Shown here piece after piece: positions 1 through 6,674 of a stretch of 6,709 nt of DNA. Position 1 is the first letter of the stretch. Each line of letters begins with the position of its first letter. Made by a program: the position numbers and the translations under genes. The DNA comes from Bacteroidia bacterium (lineage in GTDB: Bacteria > Bacteroidota > Bacteroidia > NS11-12g > UBA955). The stretch lies in NCBI GenBank assembly GCA_020848595.1, contig JADLHV010000154.1, positions 1-6,709 of the forward strand, in the 5' to 3' direction. The notes beneath the pieces are model-generated. The model saw only the letters and a list, made by a program, of their open reading frames with translations, did not search any database and had not been told where the DNA came from.

Positions 1-765
1 CAAAAATTGGCTAATAAGCTGTTGTTAAGTGATTTAAAGATATTGTCTCCGAAATCAGATTTACTTTCAAAATTGTTTATTTATGTTCCTGAATCTCATT
101 TAGATATATTAAAAGATGCCTTGTTTGCTTCGGGTGCTGGGCAGATAGCTAAATACTCAGAATGTAGTTTTTCGAGTCAAGGTACTGGTACTTTTAAGCC
201 TGGTAAAGAAAGTCAACCATTTATTGGATCTACAGAAGAAAGAACATCAATAAATGAAATTAAGCTAGAAGTTTTAGTTCCACGGAATATAGTTAGAAAC
301 GTGCTTACACAAGCAAAAATAGTACATCCCTATGAAGAGATGGCATACGAAATAGTTGGATTATCTAACGAGCATCAAGAAATAGGATCAGGAGTAATTG
401 GGTCATTATCAGAAGAGATGTCAACTGAAGGATTTCTAACTTACGTAAAGGAAAAATTAAATTTACAAGTAATTCGACATACCAAAGGACCAAATAAAAT
501 CAGAAAAATTGCAGTTTGTGGTGGTTCGGGTAGTTTTTTGATTAAAGATGCAATTCGTTCAGGAGCAGATGCTTATATCACATCGGATATTAAATATCAC
601 GAATTTTTTGATGCCGAAGACCGAGTTGTATTATGCGATGTAGGACATTACGAATCGGAAATTTCAACATTAGAGATATTTTATGACAGAATTCAGGAAA
701 AATTCCCTAATTTTGCGGTCATTTTTTGCACATTATCAACGAACCCTATTCAATATTTTAAATAA
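1..765 (+). CDS. Nif3-like dinuclear metal center protein, long form with PII-like insert (5' end outside window)
   Basis: This is the C-terminal part (254 codons) of a Nif3/YbgI/YqfO-family protein. The frame is open from base 1, so the true start lies upstream; the TTG at 7 is not a likely start. Visible residues about 20-118 match the PII/CutA-like domain that interrupts long Nif3 proteins: note the 'GTGTFKPG' and 'PFIG' blocks and the 'VHPYEEMAYEI' strand. Residues about 130-254 return to the Nif3 core, with 'AVCGGSGS' from residue 171, 'ITSDIKYHEF' near 193-202, and 'GHYESE' at 215-220. H216 and E220 correspond in spacing to the metal-binding His and Glu of the C-terminal half of the family. 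The protein is cytoplasmic and forms toroidal hexamers in known structures. Its biochemical role is unsettled; a GTP cyclohydrolase I type 2 annotation is common but weakly supported. The stop is 3 bases before the zinc-ribbon gene, which implies co-transcription. The family call is firm; the function is not. Confidence 0.93.
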   Translation, partial: QKLANKLLLSDLKILSPKSDLLSKLFIYVPESHLDILKDALFASGAGQIAKYSECSFSSQGTGTFKPGKESQPFIGSTEERTSINEIKLEVLVPRNIVRNVLTQAKIVHPYEEMAYEIVGLSNEHQEIGSGVIGSLSEEMSTEGFLTYVKEKLNLQVIRHTKGPNKIRKIAVCGGSGSFLIKDAIRSGADAYITSDIKYHEFFDAEDRVVLCDVGHYESEISTLEIFYDRIQEKFPNFAVIFCTLSTNPIQYFK

Positions 766-768
766 CAC

Positions 769-1569
769 ATGGTGGATTTATCAATAGAAAACAAGCTGAA
801 GGCCATTTGGGAACTACAGCAGATCGACTCCAAGATCGACCAATTAAACCTACTTAAAGGTGAGTTGCCAATGGAAGTTGCCGACTTAGAAGACGAAATC
901 GTCGGTTTGAATACCAGACTCGATAACATGAGATCTGAACTCAAAACTTATGAAGCCGATATCGTTGGTTACAAAACTGGTATCAAACAATCTGAAGAAC
1001 TTCAGAAGAAATACAAGAAACAATTAGATTCTGTAAAAAACAATCGTGAATTTGAAGCGCTTAACAAAGAACTTGAAATTTCTGGATTGGAAGTGCTTGC
1101 CGCTCAAAAGCGTATTAAGGAAGCCCAATTCCACATGGAAGCTAAGCAAAATGCTTTAAATCTTTTAGAAACTAATATCGAAGGACGTAAGAAGGATTTA
1201 GAATTCAAACAAAAAGAATTAAAAACCATTGTTACAGATACTGAAGATGAAGAAAAGGAATTAATGCAAACTAGAGTTGGTTTGTTGAATGAAGTAGATG
1301 AACGATTAGCTAAAGCCTATGCACGTATCAGAAAGAACGTGAAAAATGGTATCGCTGTTGCCCCAATTATGCGTGGTAGCTGTGGTGGTTGTTTCGCTAA
1401 AATCCCACCTCAAAGACAAAGTGATATCAAACAACATTTCAAAATCATTGATTGCGAACATTGTGGTAGAATTTTGGTTGACAATGCCGTTACTGGTATT
1501 GTAGCAGAGAAGATTGTGGAAGAAGAAAAGCCAAAACGTAGAGTTCGCTCATTGAAAGCTACTAAATAA
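769..1569 (+). CDS. Coiled-coil protein with C-terminal C4 zinc ribbon (DUF164 / zf-RING_7 family)
   Basis: This 266-residue protein has a long, charged, Leu/Glu/Lys-rich helical region (about residues 8-185) predicted to form an antiparallel coiled-coil hairpin. A C4 zinc ribbon follows, with cysteines C205-G-G-C208 and C229-E-H-C232. The tail is basic (KPKRRVRSLKATK). This layout and length match the family that includes Helicobacter HP0958/FlgZ and Chlamydia CT398. Characterised members bind RNA or sigma-54/flagellar partners, but no partner is visible here and Bacteroidota generally lack flagella, so a nucleic-acid or protein scaffold role is inference. The ATG is 3 bases after the Nif3 stop, with no Shine-Dalgarno, as is usual in Bacteroidota, so translation may be coupled. 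The Nif3 plus zinc-ribbon pairing recurs in other bacteria as far as I recall. Codons such as ATC, GAC and AAG look more selected than in the flanking genes, consistent with good expression. The family is clear; the molecular role is unknown. Confidence 0.9.
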   Translation: MVDLSIENKLKAIWELQQIDSKIDQLNLLKGELPMEVADLEDEIVGLNTRLDNMRSELKTYEADIVGYKTGIKQSEELQKKYKKQLDSVKNNREFEALNKELEISGLEVLAAQKRIKEAQFHMEAKQNALNLLETNIEGRKKDLEFKQKELKTIVTDTEDEEKELMQTRVGLLNEVDERLAKAYARIRKNVKNGIAVAPIMRGSCGGCFAKIPPQRQSDIKQHFKIIDCEHCGRILVDNAVTGIVAEKIVEEEKPKRRVRSLKATK

Positions 1570-1579
1570 TCTTATAGGT

Positions 1580-3103
1580 ATGCGCCTTTCAAACGCTATT
1601 GAAAAGAACATGTGTAAACGTGTTCTTTTTTTTTGTGCCCTTTTGTTCAATGCTCTTGCTTGGGCAAAACCACATTTTACAATGTCCGAAAACTGCCTTA
1701 AAGCGCAAACCTTATTGTATGAATTAAAACTCGATCAAGTCGATAACTTAATGGCCGCTGAATCTAAATTAGATGCCGATAATATTGCTGTCGATTGGGT
1801 GAAAGAATCTGCTATCTTTTTAAGGATTTTTATTTCTGAAGATAAAGTAGTCTATGATAAGTATAGTAAAGAATGGACTAAATTGGTGAAACATGTTGAA
1901 GGTGTTCAATTTAATAATGCATGGTTGAATCTTGTACTAAGTGATATGCATATTCACCAAGCATTTATTCATTTAAAATTCAATGAGAGTTTTTCGGCTG
2001 GAGCTGATATAAAAGCCGCTTTCAAATACCTAAAAGAGAATAAAAAGAAATTCCCTTCTTTTTTACCAGATAATAAAAACTTAGGATTTTTAACTTGTCT
2101 TTTTAGCTCGGTACCAGCTAAATACCAGTGGTTGGCTAAGTTGATAGGTTTCGAGGGTGATATGAATGAAGGCTTAAATGAAATGAATGAGTATTTGAAA
2201 AGTAATCTCAATACCCGCGAACACATTTGGATGAAATTAGATGCCGCTTTTCTTTATGCGATGGTTCAACATCATTTAAATAAAAGCTCGGATATCGCTT
2301 GGGCCTCGATAGAGCCACTAACTCGGAATTACAAGGCCGTTGTGCTCGAGAACTATATGAGAGCCACTATCGCCAATTATGTAGGCAAAAATGAAGAAAT
2401 GTATACAGTGCTGATGGCTAAACCTCCTTATGCTGGTTCAACGCCTTTTTATTATCTAGATTATCTATTGGGGATTAGTAAATTACGCCGCTTAGATACC
2501 GATGCGGATGTGCATTTTAAAATTTTTACTGTTCTCTATAAAGGTAAGTCGTATTTAAAATCGGCTTATAGATATTTGTCTTGGGCTTATCAGTTAAAAG
2601 GAGATAATAAAACAGCCTTGACATACTATGCAATGTGTGTTAAAAATGGTGTAGCTTTAATTGAAGAGGATAAACAAGCAGAACGTGAAGCGAAAGAGGC
2701 CTTGCCATGGCCTATCGAACTATTAAAAGCTAGAGTGCAATACGATGGTCATTATATAGATAAAGCATTAACCGCTTTAAATTCTATTAATGCTTCATCA
2801 TTGGTGCATAAAAAACACAAATTAGAATTAGAATATAGAAAAGCTAGGATTTATCACGATTTAAAACAATACAATAAAGCCATTCCTTTTTATGAAATTA
2901 CCATTGAGGACGGGAAGAAAGAAACGTATTATTATGCCGCTTATTCGGCCTTGCAGCTTGGATTAATATATGAATTACAGGGAAAAAAAGAGCAGTCTAA
3001 AAAGTATTTTAATATGGCTAAAAATACATTCTCAGCTAATCAAGAATACGTCAATAGTATTGAACAAAAAGCCAAAGCTGGTTTAAAACGATTAGGTAAG
3101 TAA
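1580..3103 (+). CDS. Exported tetratricopeptide-repeat protein with a TTC39/IML2-like motif
   Basis: This 507-residue alpha-helical protein of unknown function is probably periplasmic or outer-membrane associated. A signal peptide is visible: basic 'MCKR', a hydrophobic core 'VLFFCALLFNALAWA', and likely cleavage after A29 counted from the ATG at 1580. The start is uncertain. ATG 1580 lies 10 bases after the zinc-ribbon stop and is unpaired. ATG 1610 (residue 11) would give a standard-length signal peptide but lies inside a hairpin stem. Residues 168-200 carry a G-F-x-L...P...L..LIGF-x-G-D...G-L pattern that recalls eukaryotic TTC39/IML2 (TPR_39) proteins. TPR-type helical pairs follow at about 328-357, 415-446 and 450-485; they show the alternating Y/A/L pattern with 'AYQLKGD', 'DLKQYNKAI' and 'ELQGKKEQSKKYF'. 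There is no T9SS tail and no lipobox. The gene is close behind Nif3 and the zinc-ribbon gene on the same strand, but a terminator-like hairpin at its 5' end may uncouple it. TPR and export are well supported; the TTC39 relationship is an inference from one motif. Confidence 0.82.
   Translation: MRLSNAIEKNMCKRVLFFCALLFNALAWAKPHFTMSENCLKAQTLLYELKLDQVDNLMAAESKLDADNIAVDWVKESAIFLRIFISEDKVVYDKYSKEWTKLVKHVEGVQFNNAWLNLVLSDMHIHQAFIHLKFNESFSAGADIKAAFKYLKENKKKFPSFLPDNKNLGFLTCLFSSVPAKYQWLAKLIGFEGDMNEGLNEMNEYLKSNLNTREHIWMKLDAAFLYAMVQHHLNKSSDIAWASIEPLTRNYKAVVLENYMRATIANYVGKNEEMYTVLMAKPPYAGSTPFYYLDYLLGISKLRRLDTDADVHFKIFTVLYKGKSYLKSAYRYLSWAYQLKGDNKTALTYYAMCVKNGVALIEEDKQAEREAKEALPWPIELLKARVQYDGHYIDKALTALNSINASSLVHKKHKLELEYRKARIYHDLKQYNKAIPFYEITIEDGKKETYYYAAYSALQLGLIYELQGKKEQSKKYFNMAKNTFSANQEYVNSIEQKAKAGLKRLGK
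1602..1634 (+). terminator. Strong intrinsic-terminator-like hairpin overlapping the signal-peptide codons of the TPR gene
   Basis: Bases 1602-1613 pair with 1618-1629: 12 base pairs with a single T-G wobble (1611/1620). The loop is GTAA (1614-1617), a GNRA tetraloop. Nine consecutive Ts occupy 1626-1634, the first four of them in the stem. The hairpin starts 32 bases after the zinc-ribbon stop, the usual place for a terminator of that gene, yet it lies inside the downstream reading frame. ATG 1610-1612 is fully paired in the stem. The pairing is read directly; termination activity is inferred. Confidence 0.65.
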
Positions 3104-3165
3104 CTGCTCCACCACCAAGCTCCCATTTAGGAGCATTGATGATGTTGAGCAGCTTGTTTGTGTAT
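3098..3165 (+). terminator. Compound inverted repeat at a convergent gene junction, probable terminator of the TPR gene
   Basis: The last codons of the TPR gene and the 86-base gap to the minus-strand gene hold nested inverted repeats. The outer stem pairs CTGCTC (3104-3109) with GAGCAG (3147-3152). It can extend outward to 3098/3159 with one bulged C (3153) and two wobbles. The inner stem pairs GCTCC (3119-3123) with GGAGC (3130-3134) around a 6-base loop. A T-rich stretch (3154-3167, TTGTTTGTGTATTT) follows on the plus strand. The minus-strand side lacks a T run, so it fits the plus-strand gene better. The stem is imperfect and the T tract interrupted, so confidence is moderate. Nothing else is visible in this gap. 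Confidence 0.42.
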
Positions 3166-3189
3166 TTGTGGAAACGTGATAGATGTCGT

Positions 3190-6051
3190 CTAATTCGATT
3201 TAACTAGCAATGTGCTATATAATGATTCGCCTCTGCTTTTTACATTGAAACTATAAACACCCGAACTTAAACCATTGAGTCCGTCGATGGCTATTAAGGT
3301 ACTCATATTCGACTCAGTATAGTTCACTTCTTTGGTATATACTAATTGTCCATATTGATTATAAATTTCGAAGGTGTAATTCAATTTACTGCCATTAGTT
3401 GCAAATATATTTAACTCAAGTTCGTTGGTAAATGGATTAGGATAAATCATGTAAGTTGGAATATCACTGCAACTCAATTCATCTAGAATAGTTACATTCA
3501 CTCTTTCACCTGAATTGTTTATAGTAACCCATCTATAAATAGCAGCCGGATTGTCAACTTTTTCTATAGACATATTGTATTGCTGTGCTACAGAGCCAAA
3601 TTGTCCACTGGCATTAATAGATCGCAATTCTTTCCAACTTCTTCCTCCGTCATCTGAATATTCAACAGAAAATTTCTTAATCGTTTCGCTTGGAATACTC
3701 ACCCATCTAAACTCTACTGTATGACCATTAATACAATCTGCATGTAAATGGTTATCGTAAGTTGGTAATGATGTGTATACATAAGTTGTATCAAAACTAT
3801 AACATCCAGTTGTAGAATCGTAAGCTCTAACTATATATTCGTTATTGAGTACAAGACTTTTATATACCGATGGGTCGCTTAAAGTAGAATCATTCATTGT
3901 GCCACCATTATTCCAATTGTAATGTAAGCTACCACAAGTTAAACATGACCCAGATGGAGCTCCACCAATATTAAATGTATCAGCAGTCGTTGAAATATCT
4001 GGTCCGGCATTAGCTAGAGGAATTTCGTTAACATCTAAGTAGGCTGTGTCATTAACAGAACAAGAGCCTGAAAACGCAGTAACAATAATGGTTACAGGAT
4101 TTAAGTTGTAATCTGGAACATTAGGGTCGTATAATAAACTTGTACCCGTGGTATTTAAGGAACCATTGCCTGCAGGTGGCGTAAATGTACCGCTTGCATC
4201 TCCACTCCATGAAATACCTTCTATAGTTGAAGGCCAGCTTGTATTCATATTGAATTGAACTTGATTCAATCCACATTGAATATAATCATTAACCAATAAT
4301 GCTGCAGTTAAACCCGGGATATAACGGATAGTATCTCTTACGGTTATACCGCAACGGTCTACATAAGTTAAATATAATTCCTGAGTTGTTTTGTTTTGTA
4401 AACTATCAAATACACGTCCTAAGGTTGTTGGACCTCTGAACGATGTTTTGTATACATGGTTGGTATTATTACTATTGGCAGAATAATCTGCAAAAACAGG
4501 GAAAGTAACACTTCTAGAACTTGAATAAGAATATTCGAAAACACCATTGATATAAATTCTTACACGACCATTGGCTAAAATTTCAAAATCGATTACTGCA
4601 GTGCCAGAGAAGGTGCCTAGATTGGATAAGTTTGAACCTCGGTAATAAGCGCGAATACTAGTTCCATTAACATATAAATACTGGTCCATGTCTTGTCCAT
4701 TATTTGAATTAGAACTATTTAAACCAATATAGAAGCTTTTGCCTGCTTGTATTTGTACTTCAAATCTAACAGTCCCTGCTCCTGTTAAAGTGTCATAAGA
4801 AATTGCTCCTTCTGTATTACCACTCGACCAAGGCGAAGTGCCTATCTGACTGCCATTGGTGACAACTCTTGTCGAGGGGTTTTTCCAAGTCGTTTCGGTA
4901 TAGAAATTATCACAAGGATTAAATATTAATCTGTTTTCTGCATCTACCGTATATGTTTTGGGATAATTATCTAATATACTAGATATGTTAGCATCGGTGA
5001 AGTCGAGGGTATCGTTCTCGCAACTACAATAATTGTTGTCTAACTTAGGAATATTATCATGTGGATCATAAGCCCAATATCGCACAAAAATGGAATCTAT
5101 GACATCGATGGTTTGACAGAAGTTGGAAAATTGTGCTTCAGCATAAATCCAAAATGAATCTGGTACGTGTATTAATGCAGAATCTACCGTGGTTGATCCA
5201 ATAATAAAACTTTGTGGAGACCATTGTACAGTGCCTCTGTAGATAGGACAAATTTCAGTATTAGGTTCTAGTTCTAAAGTTGCATCTTGAGTACAAAATA
5301 AGTCAAGATAATCACTTGCTAAGATATCTTGAACAGATATTTGAGAGATAACAGGTTTTGATGTATCTCCACACACTACGTCAAAATATGCATAAGCAAA
5401 GTGACCTAGTAGAATACAGTCTCTAGTAAATAATCTTATTTCTACAGTATCACCAACAAAACAAGCGAAATTCAATGTTTCTTCTCCCCATCCTGTAGAT
5501 TTTCTAACCCCTGCAGTATCTTTGAAAGTTCCTAATTGCCAAACAGGGGGATTATCAACGTTTCCGCAGAAGAATGCACCTCTTAAACAATCAAGTTTCT
5601 GACCATTGACTAATATTTCGTAACCAAAACCAGGTGCTTCATTGATTGGAACACCCCAATAGTTGTGCGCTAATTCTACAACGCCATAACTGTAAATGGT
5701 TAATTTATCCGAAAGACTATCAATGATATAAGTTCTATAAACCGTATCGGCAGTTGCTCTAACAGCTCTGTTTCCTACTTTAATAACTTTACTTCCAACA
5801 GTGGCATTGGCCGCAGATACAGTACCTAAATACATATCAGTACCCCCATAATTGAGGACACCCATATTAATACCAGGCGTTATATATCGTCTTTGTGAAG
5901 CATTAATGAAAACACTATCAGTTGCTGTTGTCCAGCCAGTAAAATTTCCGTTTTCAAATCCTATATTATTGGCACACTGTGCCGAAACTTTTGATGGTAG
6001 AATGCTACTAAGAGCAACTAACACCATAATTTTGAGTATAATTTTATTCAT
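3190..6051 (-). CDS. Large modular secreted/surface protein with T9SS type A sorting domain
   Basis: This 953-residue protein is exported by Sec and then type IX secretion. The signal peptide is residues 1-24, with 'KVSA' before Q25. Residues about 25-230 form a Cys-containing beta-rich domain opening with 'NIGFENGNFTGW', common in Bacteroidota secreted proteins. Residues about 235-380 are Ig-like with paired cysteines. Residues about 396-540 resemble a ConA/SPRY-like module, with 'FYIGLNSSNSNNG', 'YLYVNG' and 'GRVRIYINGVFEYS'. Residues about 545-675 are Ig-like again. A PKD-like module begins near 'NAGPD' (681-685), and an FnIII-like module spans about 779-860. The tail, about 867-953, is a Por_Secre_tail sorting domain: 'YPNPF' at 870-874, 'IYNQYGQLVY', 'LNGLSSGVYSF', ending 'LLVKSN'. 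That tail is normally cleaved on export, and the protein is then released or anchored to surface lipopolysaccharide. I see no protease, glycosidase or other catalytic motif, so binding or adhesion is the likeliest role (inference). The ATG at 6051 is set by the signal peptide; no Shine-Dalgarno is visible. It lies 21 bases downstream of the 172-residue gene and is probably co-transcribed. Confidence 0.9.
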   Translation of the reverse strand: MNKIILKIMVLVALSSILPSKVSAQCANNIGFENGNFTGWTTATDSVFINASQRRYITPGINMGVLNYGGTDMYLGTVSAANATVGSKVIKVGNRAVRATADTVYRTYIIDSLSDKLTIYSYGVVELAHNYWGVPINEAPGFGYEILVNGQKLDCLRGAFFCGNVDNPPVWQLGTFKDTAGVRKSTGWGEETLNFACFVGDTVEIRLFTRDCILLGHFAYAYFDVVCGDTSKPVISQISVQDILASDYLDLFCTQDATLELEPNTEICPIYRGTVQWSPQSFIIGSTTVDSALIHVPDSFWIYAEAQFSNFCQTIDVIDSIFVRYWAYDPHDNIPKLDNNYCSCENDTLDFTDANISSILDNYPKTYTVDAENRLIFNPCDNFYTETTWKNPSTRVVTNGSQIGTSPWSSGNTEGAISYDTLTGAGTVRFEVQIQAGKSFYIGLNSSNSNNGQDMDQYLYVNGTSIRAYYRGSNLSNLGTFSGTAVIDFEILANGRVRIYINGVFEYSYSSSRSVTFPVFADYSANSNNTNHVYKTSFRGPTTLGRVFDSLQNKTTQELYLTYVDRCGITVRDTIRYIPGLTAALLVNDYIQCGLNQVQFNMNTSWPSTIEGISWSGDASGTFTPPAGNGSLNTTGTSLLYDPNVPDYNLNPVTIIVTAFSGSCSVNDTAYLDVNEIPLANAGPDISTTADTFNIGGAPSGSCLTCGSLHYNWNNGGTMNDSTLSDPSVYKSLVLNNEYIVRAYDSTTGCYSFDTTYVYTSLPTYDNHLHADCINGHTVEFRWVSIPSETIKKFSVEYSDDGGRSWKELRSINASGQFGSVAQQYNMSIEKVDNPAAIYRWVTINNSGERVNVTILDELSCSDIPTYMIYPNPFTNELELNIFATNGSKLNYTFEIYNQYGQLVYTKEVNYTESNMSTLIAIDGLNGLSSGVYSFNVKSRGESLYSTLLVKSN

Positions 6052-6072
6052 AACGTTACAATTTGTTGGTGC

Positions 6073-6591
6073 TTACTTTTTCAAATACCCGACCCAAATG
6101 ACATTCTGGCCGTTGATAGTACCGAAAACTCTAATCTTAATCATTGATCCTTGCGAATTCGAGAGTGTCCCCAGAGTGGTAGCATAATGCCCCGAGGGAG
6201 GAATCGTCCCGACCCCTAGGGAAATAAACTGCGGTCCCCAGAGTTTCTCAAGATTAGTTTCCAAATTGTTGTTATTGATGCTTTGCTGAAGAATGCACTC
6301 CTCAGTAAAGTTGAATCCGATGGCGAAAATCTCAACAAAAAATGGCTCGATTGTGTCCAAATTGTTGTTGACAATTTCGAATTTAAATTGCGTCCCCGTG
6401 TTCTGCAACAGGTTGATGCTGAATGCGTTTTTTGGAAGAGCAACTAATGTGTCTTCATGGTCATGACTTTGAGCTATGCCGTGGTTCATGATCACCAATG
6501 TTAGCAAGCATAAAATGCCGGCTCTCTTGGTTAAACCAACTCGGATGATCCATCCAAGGGCTTTCGAATTGAAATAGTCTGTCTTTCTCAT
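6073..6591 (-). CDS. Small exported protein of unknown function, first gene of a two-gene operon
   Basis: I do not recognise a family for this 172-residue protein. It begins with a long signal sequence: a polar, basic N-region of about 24 residues, including 'RVGLTKRAG', precedes the hydrophobic core 'ILCLLTLVIM'. Cleavage is likely around A40 ('HGIA' before 'QSHDHED'). No in-frame ATG gives a shorter complete leader. The predicted mature N-terminus is His/Asp-rich (HDHED), a possible metal-binding tail. The remaining roughly 125 residues alternate hydrophobic and polar residues as in a single beta-sandwich ('INLLQNTGTQFKFEIVNNN', 'SMIKIRVFGTINGQ', 'WVGYLKK'). An Asn-rich patch (INNNN) lies in the middle. 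There is no T9SS tail and no lipobox, so a periplasmic location is likely. G+C counted by hand over 6061-6540 is about 43%, versus about one third in sampled lines of the downstream gene, so it may have a separate origin. The stop lies 21 bases before the T9SS protein gene, suggesting joint expression. Confidence 0.72.
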   Translation of the reverse strand: MRKTDYFNSKALGWIIRVGLTKRAGILCLLTLVIMNHGIAQSHDHEDTLVALPKNAFSINLLQNTGTQFKFEIVNNNLDTIEPFFVEIFAIGFNFTEECILQQSINNNNLETNLEKLWGPQFISLGVGTIPPSGHYATTLGTLSNSQGSMIKIRVFGTINGQNVIWVGYLKK

Positions 6592-6651
6592 GATATCTTG
6601 TGTATTTTGTGTGTAAAAAATCTGCTAAGTAATTAATATACATACTATTAT

Positions 6652-6674
6652 CTCTTAGGTAAATACCTAATGAG
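6652..6674. promoter_or_regulatory. Inverted repeat in the leader upstream of the exported-protein operon
   Basis: CTCTTAGGT (6652-6660) pairs with ACCTAA plus GAG (6665-6670, 6672-6674). The stem is 9 base pairs with one bulged T (6671) and an AAAT loop. It lies 61 to 83 bases upstream of the ATG of the minus-strand operon. Neither strand has a T run after it, so it does not look like a terminator. It could be an operator or a 5'-leader hairpin. The remaining 6592-6709 leader is AT-rich; I found no convincing Bacteroidota -33 TTTG / -7 TAnnTTTG promoter there. Confidence 0.25.

Noticed and set aside
750..944. Minus-strand open frame of 64 codons across the Nif3/zinc-ribbon junction
   Set aside because: Antisense to two well-supported conserved genes; Ser-rich product without motif.
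1969..2226. Minus-strand open frame of 85 codons inside the TPR gene
   Set aside because: Antisense to a clear helical-repeat coding frame, with no own context or motif.
5852..6187. Plus-strand open frame of 111 codons across the start of the T9SS gene and the end of the 172-residue gene
   Set aside because: It runs antisense to two better-supported genes with signal peptides. Its product has no recognisable pattern beyond a chance hydrophobic stretch that is antisense to signal-peptide codons.
6216..6443. Minus-strand open frame of 75 codons inside the 172-residue gene
   Set aside because: It is fully nested in another frame and Ser/Thr/Arg-rich without motif; typical out-of-frame shadow.
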